DNA of 64,000 nucleotides from Spartobacteria bacterium UBA695 (lineage in GTDB: Bacteria; Verrucomicrobiota; Verrucomicrobiia; Chthoniobacterales; Chthoniobacteraceae), in the NCBI GenBank assembly GCA_002298145.1, contig DBMP01000016.1, forward strand, positions 1-64,000, read 5' to 3'. Shown in pieces: positions 1 through 8,032 of the stretch. The translations under genes and the position numbers were made by a program. Positions within the stretch are counted from its first letter, which is position 1. Each line of letters opens with the position of its first letter. Below the pieces are notes generated by a model. That model saw nothing but the letters and a program-made list of their open reading frames with translations, did no database searches and was not told where the DNA came from.

Positions 1-32
1 CTTTGCGTGAAATATTTTTACTGGAGAGGCCA
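1..32. repeat. Edge of a dispersed intergenic repeat
   Basis: The first 32 bases are an almost exact inverted copy of 42159-42190; only about three positions differ. The element runs off the left edge of the window. At the other copy it is joined to a large inverted repeat built from CGCAAAG-type units, so this is probably one arm of a repetitive hairpin element. No gene is seen in 1-97. Confidence 0.6.
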
Positions 33-97
33 TCTGGTAGCGTCTGAGTATGTAATTCGTATAAATTATTTCCTTCGTGTCCTCTGTGTAAATCTTG

Positions 98-937
98 TCA
101 GTAAAGCAACGTCTTTACCCGGTAATACCCGCCAAGCACGAGGTACTCGGATTCGCCGGAGAGGTACTTGGGCAGCAGGCCGCTGAAAAAAACGATTTTG
201 GAGAGGGGAATCTGGACTTCCCAGGCCTTGGAGCCGAATTCCCAGGCGACCTCGCGGTCGGAGGTGAAGGAGCTCAGGTTGTTAAGCTGGATGAGCGTCT
301 GGTGGCTGCTCTGCGGGGAGTGCCTTGAGCGCACGATGTATTCCTCCGGGTCGTGCGTGCCTCGGTAGAGCGTCTTCCAACACGCTTCCGGGAAGCGACG
401 GCGCAGTTCGTCCTGGCAGAAGGTGTAGAGGAGATCGAGCTGCATCAAGATGCCGATCGTGCGTGCCGCGCCGCGCATCCGGTCAAAGGTGAATTGCGTG
501 CGGGCCTCTGCGTTATCGGCCAGACGGCCGTTGTGGTAGGTGGCCAGGATGCCGAAACGGCTCTCGACCCAGGCCTTGAGGATGGCCCCCGCATGGCCGT
601 TGCTGTCGGCCCCCCAGGCGCGCAGAAAATGGACGTAGCTGTACGAGGCCGGGGTCTTGCCGTCTTTTTGCTCGGCAAGCTCGGCGAGACCGAACTTCGC
701 GCAAACGTAGTCGTCGAAAAGGCGCGAACGCTCCACGGCGTCGGGGATGCTATCGAGCATGTGGAAGAGGCGGCCGTCGGTGTCGCGCACGCCGTCGATT
801 TCGATGGGGCGTGGGTCGGCCTGGAAGTCCTCGCTGCCGATGATCCAGGGAGGGATGTTGCAGCGGTTGATGACGCTCGTTGAACGAGAGTCGTCCTCCG
901 CGATGTTTTTGTGGTAGAGGCTTTCCGGGAGGTGCAT
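98..937 (-). CDS. draT: Dinitrogenase reductase ADP-ribosyltransferase DraT
   Basis: 279 aa, the usual DraT length. DraT transfers ADP-ribose from NAD+ to Arg100 of nitrogenase reductase (NifH/VnfH) and switches the enzyme off on ammonium or darkness/energy stress. Family landmarks visible: LYRG (residues 190-193, the R of the R-S-E triad), NNLSSFTSDREVA from 219, and GESEYLVLGG from 261, which carries the catalytic Glu pair. It lies 17 nt downstream of draG in the same direction, so the two are cotranscribed, in the order draG-draT rather than the common draTG. The target VnfH, encoded 1.3 kb away, retains Arg100. Confidence 0.93.
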   Translation of the reverse strand: MHLPESLYHKNIAEDDSRSTSVINRCNIPPWIIGSEDFQADPRPIEIDGVRDTDGRLFHMLDSIPDAVERSRLFDDYVCAKFGLAELAEQKDGKTPASYSYVHFLRAWGADSNGHAGAILKAWVESRFGILATYHNGRLADNAEARTQFTFDRMRGAARTIGILMQLDLLYTFCQDELRRRFPEACWKTLYRGTHDPEEYIVRSRHSPQSSHQTLIQLNNLSSFTSDREVAWEFGSKAWEVQIPLSKIVFFSGLLPKYLSGESEYLVLGGYYRVKTLLY

Positions 938-954
938 GGGATTGGGGGGAGATC

Positions 955-1866
955 CTAAAATGCTTGATCGGAGAGGGCGAGGAGCTGGGGAACTTGGCTG
1001 TGAATGGCGGCGGTAACTTTCGGGTCGATTTTCTTAAGCCACCGGTTCGGGATGCTCATGAAGCCGTAGAGCGCCCCGGCGAGCTGCCCCGCGATGGCTC
1101 CGGTGGTGTCGGCGTCGCCGCCGCGGTTGACCACACGCACGACGCATTCTTCAAAGCTGCCGGTGTTGAAAAAGCCGTCGAAAACGGTCTGTACCGTATC
1201 AACGATGTAGCCGCTGCTGTTGCCGGGCCACGGTTTAAAGCGAAAGGCCGGGTGGGCTTTTACCAGGTCGGCGGCGATCTGGTTGCAGTGGGCTTCCTCG
1301 CCGTGGAGGATCAGCTCGCGCGTCATCCGGGCCAGTGCCACGGTGCCCGCGTCGGATTGCGGGTGGTTGTGGGTCAGGTGGGCCTGCTCCACGGTGCGCT
1401 GGATGAGGATCTCGTCGCTCTGGAGCGTGGCCAGCACGGTCGCCACGTTGCGCATGGCCGCGCCGTTGCCGCCGTCGGCGTCGCAGGGAGGCGCGGCGAC
1501 GGTGCCGTCCAAAAGAAAGCGCCGAATGCCCCGCCGACAGGTGTTGCCGATGTCGATGGGCAGGCTGCGCATCCACTTTACAAAATGGTTGCCGATGGTG
1601 CAGAGATCCCAGCCGCCGCTCTCGATCAAGGCCGCGCCGAGGGCGAGGGCCATCTCGGTATCGTCCGTAACGCGGCCCGCCTTGATGCCCAGCCAGCCGC
1701 CGCCCACGATCTGGTTGTGGACCTTGTATTGACCGGCAATCTCGCGCGCGGTCATGAACTCCACCGTGGCCCCGAGCGCGTCGCCGATGGCCACGCCAAA
1801 GAAGGCCCCCAACGCCCGATCCATTACGGTTGGACTCAGGATGGGGTGGCTGGTGTCGGAACTCAT
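955..1866 (-). CDS. draG: ADP-ribosyl-dinitrogenase reductase hydrolase DraG
   Basis: 303 aa from the ATG at 1866; an upstream in-frame ATG at 2010 would add 48 residues that look like translated spacer, and an internal Met at residue 15 is also possible. No strong Shine-Dalgarno decides it. DraG removes ADP-ribose from NifH/VnfH and reactivates it. ADP-ribosylglycohydrolase landmarks: GVAIGDALGA (24-33), TDDTE (67-71) and GGDADTTGA (249-257), which supply the di-manganese ligands. First gene of the draG-draT unit; transcribed divergently from vnfH. Confidence 0.9.
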   Translation of the reverse strand: MSSDTSHPILSPTVMDRALGAFFGVAIGDALGATVEFMTAREIAGQYKVHNQIVGGGWLGIKAGRVTDDTEMALALGAALIESGGWDLCTIGNHFVKWMRSLPIDIGNTCRRGIRRFLLDGTVAAPPCDADGGNGAAMRNVATVLATLQSDEILIQRTVEQAHLTHNHPQSDAGTVALARMTRELILHGEEAHCNQIAADLVKAHPAFRFKPWPGNSSGYIVDTVQTVFDGFFNTGSFEECVVRVVNRGGDADTTGAIAGQLAGALYGFMSIPNRWLKKIDPKVTAAIHSQVPQLLALSDQAF

Positions 1867-2033
1867 TGCGGTGCGATGGGCGTTTGGGATGGACGTATTA
1901 TAAAGGGGGCTACCGGCTGGCAGCAAGCGCGTTGCGGCCTCGGTTGGGGAATATCGGAAGCTGGTCCGGAGTGTAAAGCGGGAATGACGAATGACAATCA
2001 CAACTACCATTCGGTGCCTTTTTCGGCCAAAAT

Positions 2034-2049
2034 CATACCAAAATGTATG
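2034..2049. promoter_or_regulatory. Candidate VnfA-type activator site
   Basis: CATAC-CAAAAT-GTATG, a perfect 5-bp dyad with a 6-nt centre. Azotobacter VnfA is reported to bind a GTAC-N6-GTAC dyad; this site has RTAC-N6-GTAY with the same spacing. It sits about 135 bp upstream of the -24 element, a typical distance for a sigma-54 enhancer. The link to VnfA is inference; no vnfA gene is in the window. Confidence 0.4.
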
Positions 2050-2179
2050 GAATGGGGGAGGGGCCGAGGGCGCCTCCGGAGGGTAGGTAAAAAGATCCTG
2101 ATTTTATGCGGCTGCGTAACTCGCTGATAATGCGATGGTTGTGTGGCGTTGAGTAGGATCGGTTATGCGGATTTTTTGC

Positions 2180-2198
2180 CCTGGCACGGCCTCTGCTA
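2180..2198 (+). promoter_or_regulatory. Sigma-54 promoter of the vnf operon
   Basis: TGGCACGGCCTCTGCT: GG at 2183-2184 and GC at 2195-2196, exactly 10 nt apart, matching the TGGCAC-N5-TTGC consensus except one base in the -12 box. The predicted start near 2208 leaves a leader of about 70 nt before vnfH. Confidence 0.85.
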
Positions 2199-2279
2199 AA
2201 TGCCCTTCCCGTAGATCAGAACCCGTGCGGCATGCAAACGCATCAGCGCCGCGGGACCATCCAAAGAAACCAACTAAAC

Positions 2280-3107
2280 ATGACACGCAAAGTAGCATTT
2301 TACGGCAAAGGTGGCATCGGCAAGTCCACCACTCAACAGAACACAGCGGCGGCCCTGGCTGCCGTTCACGGCAAGAAGGTGTTCATCCACGGGTGCGATC
2401 CCAAGGCGGACTGCACGCGTCTGGTCCTCGGCGGCAAGCCGCAGGAGACCATCATGGACACGCTGCGTGAAAAGGGCGAGGACGCCATCACCATCGAAAA
2501 CGTCGTCAACACCGGTTTCTCCGGCATCCGTTGTGTGGAATCCGGCGGCCCAGAACCCGGCGTCGGCTGCGCCGGTCGCGGCGTTATCACCTCCATCAAC
2601 CTGATGGAAGAACTTGGCGCGTATAACGAAGAGCTCGACTTCGTGCACTTCGACGTCTTGGGCGACGTGGTGTGCGGCGGTTTCGCCATGCCGATCCGCG
2701 AAGGCAAGGCCCAGGAAGTCTACATCGTCGCCTCGGGCGAGATGATGGCGACCTATGCTGCCAACAACATCTGCAAAGGCTTGCTCAAATACGCCGACCA
2801 GTCGGGCGTTCGCTTGGGCGGCATCATCTGCAACAGCCGCAAGGTCGACAACGAACTCGAAATGATCCTGGAATTCTGCGAAGCCCTCGGCACGCAGATG
2901 ATTCACTTCGTACCACGCGATAACATCGTGCAAAAAGCCGAGTTCAACAAAAAGACGGTCATCGATTACGATCCGAACGTCAACCAGGCGCACGAATACG
3001 CCGAGCTGGCCCGCAAGATCATCGAGAACGAAATGTTCGTCAAACCGAAGCCCCTCACCATGCCGGAGCTGGAGAAGCTGGTCGCCCGCTATGGTCTGAT
3101 GGATTGA
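2280..3107 (+). CDS. vnfH: Nitrogenase reductase (Fe protein), V-type system
   Basis: 275 aa. ATP-dependent reductase that carries a [4Fe-4S] cluster between two subunits and donates electrons to VnfDGK. The P-loop GKGGIGKST (10-18), cluster ligands Cys97 and Cys132, and Arg100 (the DraT target, in CAGRG) fall at the canonical NifH positions. I chose the ATG at 2280 because the protein then begins directly at the conserved first strand; the in-frame start at 2232 adds 16 non-homologous residues. First gene of the operon, behind the sigma-54 promoter. Fe proteins of Mo, V and Fe systems are very alike; the V assignment comes from the linked vnfD and vnfK. Confidence 0.95.
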   Translation: MTRKVAFYGKGGIGKSTTQQNTAAALAAVHGKKVFIHGCDPKADCTRLVLGGKPQETIMDTLREKGEDAITIENVVNTGFSGIRCVESGGPEPGVGCAGRGVITSINLMEELGAYNEELDFVHFDVLGDVVCGGFAMPIREGKAQEVYIVASGEMMATYAANNICKGLLKYADQSGVRLGGIICNSRKVDNELEMILEFCEALGTQMIHFVPRDNIVQKAEFNKKTVIDYDPNVNQAHEYAELARKIIENEMFVKPKPLTMPELEKLVARYGLMD

Positions 3108-3199
3108 TTTTTCAGCGCTGAACGCGGGGGCCGGGGAGCCGCAACCGGCTCCCGCACAGTGACTGAGCACTTCGCCCACATTAACCAGAAAGATTTACC

Positions 3200-4591
3200 A
3201 TGCCTTTAAAACTATTTAAATGCGACGAAACAATCCCCGAGCGCGAAAAGCACTGCTATATCAAGGCCCCGGGGGAGGATATCACCGAGTTCCTGCCTGC
3301 CTCCAACGTTGAAACCATCCCCGGCACCCTCTCCGAGCGCGGCTGCAGCTTTTGCGGCTCCAAGCTCGTGATCGGCGGTGTGCTTAAGGACACCATCCAG
3401 CTCATCCACGGCCCCATCGGCTGCTCGTATGACACCTGGCACACCAAGCGCTACCCGAGCGACAACGGCAACTTCCAGTTGAAGTACGCCTGGTCCTCCG
3501 ACTTGAAGGAAAAGCACATCGTCTTCGGCGGCGAAAAGCAGCTCAAGAAGTCCATGATCGAGGCCTTCAAAGAGTTCCCTGAAATCAAGCGGATGATCGT
3601 TTACACCACCTGCGCCACGGCGCTCATCGGTGACGATCCCAAGGCGGTGGCCGACGACGTGATGGAAGAGCTCGGCGACGTCGATATCTTCTGCTCGCAA
3701 TGCGCCGGTTTCGCCGGAGTTTCCCAATCCAAGGGCCACCACGTCTTCAACATCGACTGGATGAAGGAGAAGGTCGGCACGCATGAGGTGGAGATCACTA
3801 GCGAATACACCGTCAACTTCATCGGTGACTATAATATTCAAGGTGATACCTACATCCTCGAAGATTACATGAAGCGCATGGGCATCCAGATCATCGCCCA
3901 CTTCACCGGCAACGGCACCTACGATTCGCTGCGCTCCATGCATCAAGCGAAACTGAACGTGACCAACTGCGCCCGTTCCGCCGGTTACATCGCCAACGAA
4001 CTCAAGAAAAAATACGGCATCCCGCGTTTGGACGTCGATACGTGGGGCTTTGACTACACGGCCGAAGCACTCCGCAAAGTCGGCATCTTCTTCGGCATCG
4101 AAGATCGGGCCGAGAAGGTGATCGCCGAGGAAATCACCAAGTGGAAGCCGAAGCTCGACTATTACAAAGAGCGGCTTACCGGCAAGAAAGTCTGCATCTG
4201 GACGGGCGGCCCGCGCCTCTGGCACTGGACCAAAGCCTTCGAGGACGATCTTGGCATGCAAGTGCTCGCCATGTCCTCCAAGTTCGGCCACCAGGAAGAC
4301 TTTGAAAAGGTCATCTCCCGCGGCCGCGAGGGCACCTACTACATCGACGACGCCAACGAACTCGAATTCTTCGAGGTCCTCGGCCAGATCAAGCCCGACA
4401 TGGTCCTCACCGGGCCGCGCGTGGGCGAGCTCGTCAAGAAGCTACACCTGCCCTACATCAACGGACACGCCTATCACAACGGGCCTTACATGGGCTTCGA
4501 AGGCGCGGTCAATATGGCGCGCGACATGCACAACGCCATCTACTCTCCGCTCATGAAGCTGGCCGCAATCGACATCCGGGAGCAAAAATGA
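3200..4591 (+). CDS. vnfD: Vanadium nitrogenase alpha subunit
   Basis: 463 aa, close to VnfD (about 474) and shorter than AnfD (about 518). Catalytic subunit holding the FeV cofactor. P-cluster ligands Cys49, Cys75 and Cys138 and cofactor ligands Cys257 and His423 lie at the same numbers as in Azotobacter VnfD; Gln176 and His180 beside the cofactor are also present. The loop TGGPRL (335-340), which holds the bridging carbonate in V-nitrogenase, is intact, whereas Fe-only AnfD has PGGSKL there. The last codons overlap vnfG (ATGA). The AnfD C-terminal extension is absent. Confidence 0.95.
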   Translation: MPLKLFKCDETIPEREKHCYIKAPGEDITEFLPASNVETIPGTLSERGCSFCGSKLVIGGVLKDTIQLIHGPIGCSYDTWHTKRYPSDNGNFQLKYAWSSDLKEKHIVFGGEKQLKKSMIEAFKEFPEIKRMIVYTTCATALIGDDPKAVADDVMEELGDVDIFCSQCAGFAGVSQSKGHHVFNIDWMKEKVGTHEVEITSEYTVNFIGDYNIQGDTYILEDYMKRMGIQIIAHFTGNGTYDSLRSMHQAKLNVTNCARSAGYIANELKKKYGIPRLDVDTWGFDYTAEALRKVGIFFGIEDRAEKVIAEEITKWKPKLDYYKERLTGKKVCIWTGGPRLWHWTKAFEDDLGMQVLAMSSKFGHQEDFEKVISRGREGTYYIDDANELEFFEVLGQIKPDMVLTGPRVGELVKKLHLPYINGHAYHNGPYMGFEGAVNMARDMHNAIYSPLMKLAAIDIREQK

Positions 4592-4926
4592 AAAATTACA
4601 CTGCTGAACTCTACAAGTATATTCAGGAACATTACCTCTGGCAGTTCCACTCGCGGGCCTGGGACCGCGAGGCCAACATCAACGGCGTCATCGGGTTGGC
4701 GACCCAGCTCCTGACCTGCGATGTCATCTCCCTCAACACGCCCGCCGAAAAGTGCTACTACGCCGACGCGGTGACGCTGGTGAAGGACGTCAAGCGGGAC
4801 ATCCCCGACTTCCTCGAACTGGGAGCCGAGGGCATTAAAGAGGTCATGAAGTCCCTCAAGGAAAAGCTCCACGAGGTCGTCATCGACAAGTGCCTCAATG
4901 CCGAGGCCAAAGTCGCCCAATACTAA
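4588..4926 (+). CDS. vnfG: Vanadium nitrogenase delta subunit
   Basis: 112 aa, the usual VnfG/AnfG length (113-132). Small third subunit, found only in alternative nitrogenases, which packs on the alpha subunit and is needed for cofactor insertion and N2 reduction. The signature LWQFHSRAWDRE (residues 17-28) matches the family. It starts inside the vnfD stop codon and is followed 24 nt later by vnfK, giving the D-G-K order typical of V and Fe-only systems. Confidence 0.93.
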   Translation: MKNYTAELYKYIQEHYLWQFHSRAWDREANINGVIGLATQLLTCDVISLNTPAEKCYYADAVTLVKDVKRDIPDFLELGAEGIKEVMKSLKEKLHEVVIDKCLNAEAKVAQY

Positions 4927-4950
4927 ACCAACTTCTGCCAAGATTTAGAT

Positions 4951-6336
4951 ATGCCTATCAACATCAAAGAAAAAACCCGGACGGGTGTGATCAATCCGAT
5001 CTTTACCTGCCAGCCCGCCGGGGCCCAGTACGCCAGCATCGGCATCAAGGATTGCATTCCTCTGGTGCATGGCGGCCAGGGGTGCTGCATGTTCATTCGG
5101 TTGCTCTTCGCGCAACACCTTAAGGAAAACTTCGACATCGCCTCCTCCTCGCTGCACGAGTCGGCGGCCGTGTTCGGCGGCGTTCCCCGCATCGAGGACG
5201 GCGTGATGACGCTGCTTCAGCGCTATCCGCACATCCGCACCATCCCGATCATCACCACGTGCTCCACGGAGACCATCGGTGACGACATCGAGGGGACCAT
5301 CCGCAAGCTCGACAAGCGCATCAAAGAGCAGATGCCCGGCCGCAAGGTGAAGCTCGTGGCCATGCACACGCCGAGCTACAGCGGCAGCCAGGTCACCGGC
5401 TACAACGAAGCGGTGGAAGCCCTCGTGCGCACGTTCGCCACGGCGGGCGTGAAGAATGAGAAGATCAACGTCTTCACCGGATGGGTCAACCCGGGCGACG
5501 TGATCGAGATCAAGCACCTCCTGGCCGAAATGGGAATCGACGGCAATGTCTTGATCGACACTGAGACGTTCGATGCCCCGACGATGCCCGACAAATCCGC
5601 CTTCACCTATGGCAACACGACCATCGAGGATCTGACGGACACGGCCAACGCCAAGGGCTCCATCGTGCTCGCGAAGTACGAAGGCGGCAGCGCGGCGGAT
5701 TACTTGAAGAGCGAATTCGACGTGCCGGTCGCCATGGGGCACCTGCCGATCGGTATCAAGAACACGGATGCCTTTATCGCGAACCTGGCCAAGCTCTCCG
5801 GCAAGCCGGTGCCGAAATCCCTCGTGGAAGAGCGCGGCCGCGCGATTGACGCCATGGCCGACCTCGCTCACATGTTCTTCGCCGACAAGAAGGTCGCCCT
5901 CTATGGCGATCCCGATCTGGTCATGGCGCTCGCGGAATTCTGCCTTGAGGTGGAACTTAAGCCGACGCTGCTCCTCTTCGGCGACGACAGCAAGCAGGTT
6001 GCCAAAGACGGCCGTCTCAAGGAACTCGGCGACAAGGTGGACTACGAGATCGAAGCCATCTGGAACGCCGACCTGTGGGAACTCGAAGAGCACATCAAGA
6101 ATAATCCCGGCGATATCGACATCATCATGGGCCACTCCAAGGGCCGCTATATCGCCATTGATAACAAGATTCCCATGATCCGCGTCGGCTTCCCGACGTT
6201 CGATCGTGCGGGGGTTTGGAAAAAGCCTGTGATCGGCTACCGCGGGACGGAGCTCCTGGCGGAAACGATCGCGAATACTCTGTTTGCTGATATGGAAGCG
6301 AAGCATAACAGGGAATGGGTACTTAATACCTGGTAG
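4951..6336 (+). CDS. vnfK: Vanadium nitrogenase beta subunit
   Basis: 461 aa. Partner of VnfD; binds half of the P-cluster. Cys20, Cys45 and Cys104 give the ligand spacing of VnfK/NifK (25 and 59). Landmarks: CQPAGAQYASIGIKDCIPLVHGG near the start, ITTCSTETIGDDIEG, GHSKGRY, and the C-terminal NREWVLNTW, which is nearly the same as Azotobacter VnfK. The N-terminus is short, as in VnfK and unlike NifK. Part of the H-D-G-K operon; a 170-nt structured gap follows before the NifE-like gene. Confidence 0.95.
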   Translation: MPINIKEKTRTGVINPIFTCQPAGAQYASIGIKDCIPLVHGGQGCCMFIRLLFAQHLKENFDIASSSLHESAAVFGGVPRIEDGVMTLLQRYPHIRTIPIITTCSTETIGDDIEGTIRKLDKRIKEQMPGRKVKLVAMHTPSYSGSQVTGYNEAVEALVRTFATAGVKNEKINVFTGWVNPGDVIEIKHLLAEMGIDGNVLIDTETFDAPTMPDKSAFTYGNTTIEDLTDTANAKGSIVLAKYEGGSAADYLKSEFDVPVAMGHLPIGIKNTDAFIANLAKLSGKPVPKSLVEERGRAIDAMADLAHMFFADKKVALYGDPDLVMALAEFCLEVELKPTLLLFGDDSKQVAKDGRLKELGDKVDYEIEAIWNADLWELEEHIKNNPGDIDIIMGHSKGRYIAIDNKIPMIRVGFPTFDRAGVWKKPVIGYRGTELLAETIANTLFADMEAKHNREWVLNTW

Positions 6337-6364
6337 GATAGAGTGGTTGTTGTTCCGTAAAAAG

Positions 6365-6475
6365 CGGCGGTCCGGCAGGTTGGTGGACACCTTGCCGGGC
6401 CGCCGTGGGAACGGAAAAGTTTTTCCCCCGGATGTGGGGCCTCTCGGGTTACTGGCCCGAGGTCATGAGGTCCCC
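6365..6475 (+). other. Two stem-loops between vnfK and the NifE-like gene
   Basis: First stem 6365-6379 with 6390-6405 (CGGCGG...CCGCCG arms, about 15 bp with one bulge). Second, compound stem 6436-6475 (GGGGCCTC against GAGGTCCCC, with CGGG/CCCG inside). Neither has a proper U-run, so an mRNA-stability or partial-termination element lowering expression of the downstream genes relative to HDGK is more likely than a full terminator. No second sigma-54 promoter was seen here. Confidence 0.5.
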
Positions 6476-6505
6476 AAGCAAATTTCAGAAAACACTTCCC
6501 AGTCT

Positions 6506-8032
6506 ATGGCCGATATTTCCGAAAACGTCGTCTTCCACGGCAAGCTCAGCGAGCTTTACCGGCTGGCCAAAGAAGGCAAAATCACCACCAAGCTGCAAGG
6601 ATCGCACACCCGTCCCTGCAAGTTCTGGACGGCCATGAAAATCCTCAGTGGCATTCGCAACGCGATTGTCATCGCCCACGGGCCCAGCGGGTGCGCCTAC
6701 GGGGTCAAGGCGGCCTACAAGCTGACCAACAGCCGCAACAGCGGTTCGCCCTACGAATCGGTTGTTAGCACGAACGTAGACATGAAACGGATTGTCTACG
6801 GCGGCGAAAAGGAACTCAAAGGGGCCATCCTGGAGGTGGACCAAAAATATACGCCGGACCTGATCGTGGTCGCCACGAGCTGCGCCACCGGCATCATCGG
6901 CGACAATGTGGATGCGGTGGTCGACGGCCTCAAAGACCAGCTCCACGCCCAGACGCTCATCATTCACTGCGAAGGCTTTGCCGGGGAATACCGCAGCGGA
7001 TTCGATCTCGTTTTTAAAGAGCTCGTCAAGCTCATGGAAGCTCCCAACCCGGAGGAGCAAGCCCGGCTGGCCGATGCGGTCAATATCGTTGGCGGCAAGA
7101 TGGGCCCGGAACGCACAGAGGTGGATACCGACGTCAAGGAACTCATGCGGCTGGTTGAGGGGATGGGGGCGCGCGTCCATTCCGTCATCGCCGGGAATTG
7201 TACGATGGAAGAGCTGCGCACGGCCGCAAGCGTGGCCGTCAACTGCACGCTCTGCCTTGATATCGGCTACGTCATCGGGCGCGAAATGCTGAGCGTTCAC
7301 GGCACGCCGCTGAACTCGACGATCCTCCCCTACGGCATTGCCGCCACGGAAAAGTGGATCCTGGAGGCGGCCAGGTATTTGAAGAAAGAGGAGGAGGCCA
7401 AGGCGCTGATGGCGCGCGAGTACGAGGCGATCCGCGTGGAGTTTGAGGAGGCCAAATCGCATCTGGTCGGCAAGACGGCCATTGTGGAAGGCCACGACGC
7501 GGTCAAGTCGCTCTCCATCGCCCACATGCTGGAGCATGACTTCGGGATGCGCGCGATCATTTTCAATTTTCACCCGTGGGATACCGGCGCCCGCGAGACG
7601 AGCATCGACTACCTGCTCGAAACGGGCATCGATCCGGAGATCCTCATCACCAAAGGGACGCTGGCGTTCGGCAAGTATGAGTCGATGCAGCAGACGGAGG
7701 AGGAGCTGCTCAAATTCCTGGGCGGCATCGACACCAGCTCGGTGGTTTACTTCGGGTCCTCCTTGAGCTTTCCGTCGATCCCGCTCGTGGATCTCAACGC
7801 GATTTTGAACCGGCCGCGCTTTGGTTACCGTGGGGCGCTGAAAGTCGCCCAGTGCATCAACAAAGCACTCAACTACTCGTTCCGCCCCCGGAGCTGGCTT
7901 TCCAAAAAAATGGTGTTTCCAAAGAAAGCGGGCCTGGCCTCGGCGTCGTCGCTGACGCCCAAACTGAGCCAGGATCTTCCCGATTGCACCGTCTACGCAG
8001 GCAGAAGGAGGGGCAGATGCTTGAACAGCTAA
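6506..8032 (+). CDS. NifE/VnfE-like nitrogenase component (alpha-type)
   Basis: 508 aa from the ATG at 6506; frames further upstream encode non-conserved spacer. Member of the NifD/NifE superfamily. Gene order (after K, before N-like and NifX-like genes) points to VnfE, the scaffold on which the cofactor is matured. Cys38, Cys63 and Cys126 match the cluster ligands of NifE (37, 62, 124). A Cys occurs at the cofactor-ligand position (VNCTLC), but the cofactor His is replaced (VDLNA), as in NifE. Unlike typical NifE it lacks the Cys-rich N-terminus and has a basic tail of about 45 residues. It could instead be part of a separate nitrogenase-like reductase. Overlaps the next gene by 16 nt. Confidence 0.75.
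   Translation: MADISENVVFHGKLSELYRLAKEGKITTKLQGSHTRPCKFWTAMKILSGIRNAIVIAHGPSGCAYGVKAAYKLTNSRNSGSPYESVVSTNVDMKRIVYGGEKELKGAILEVDQKYTPDLIVVATSCATGIIGDNVDAVVDGLKDQLHAQTLIIHCEGFAGEYRSGFDLVFKELVKLMEAPNPEEQARLADAVNIVGGKMGPERTEVDTDVKELMRLVEGMGARVHSVIAGNCTMEELRTAASVAVNCTLCLDIGYVIGREMLSVHGTPLNSTILPYGIAATEKWILEAARYLKKEEEAKALMAREYEAIRVEFEEAKSHLVGKTAIVEGHDAVKSLSIAHMLEHDFGMRAIIFNFHPWDTGARETSIDYLLETGIDPEILITKGTLAFGKYESMQQTEEELLKFLGGIDTSSVVYFGSSLSFPSIPLVDLNAILNRPRFGYRGALKVAQCINKALNYSFRPRSWLSKKMVFPKKAGLASASSLTPKLSQDLPDCTVYAGRRRGRCLNS

Larger units (their letters stand above)
1867..2279. other. Divergent control region draG / vnfH
   Basis: 413 bases without a credible gene. It holds a sigma-54 promoter pointing at vnfH (2180-2198), a dyad 134 bases further upstream (2034-2049) and a GC-rich stretch (2055-2085). 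No sigma-54 motif was found pointing towards draG. Confidence 0.6.

Noticed and set aside
880..2127. Open frame of 415 codons antisense to draG
   Set aside because: Arises from codon bias on the opposite strand; the draG frame has all catalytic motifs and this one has none.
1867..2279. Sigma-54 promoter for draG on the minus strand
   Set aside because: The best candidate (AGGCACCGAATGG...) lacks the -12 GC at the right spacing.
3200..4591. Assignment as Fe-only nitrogenase AnfD
   Set aside because: Length, missing C-terminal extension, and TGGPRL instead of PGGSKL at the carbonate loop all fit VnfD.
4945..6390. Long open frame (481 codons) antisense to vnfK
   Set aside because: It is the complement of a strongly conserved gene in GC-rich DNA; low-complexity H/R/D/G-rich translation with no family resemblance.
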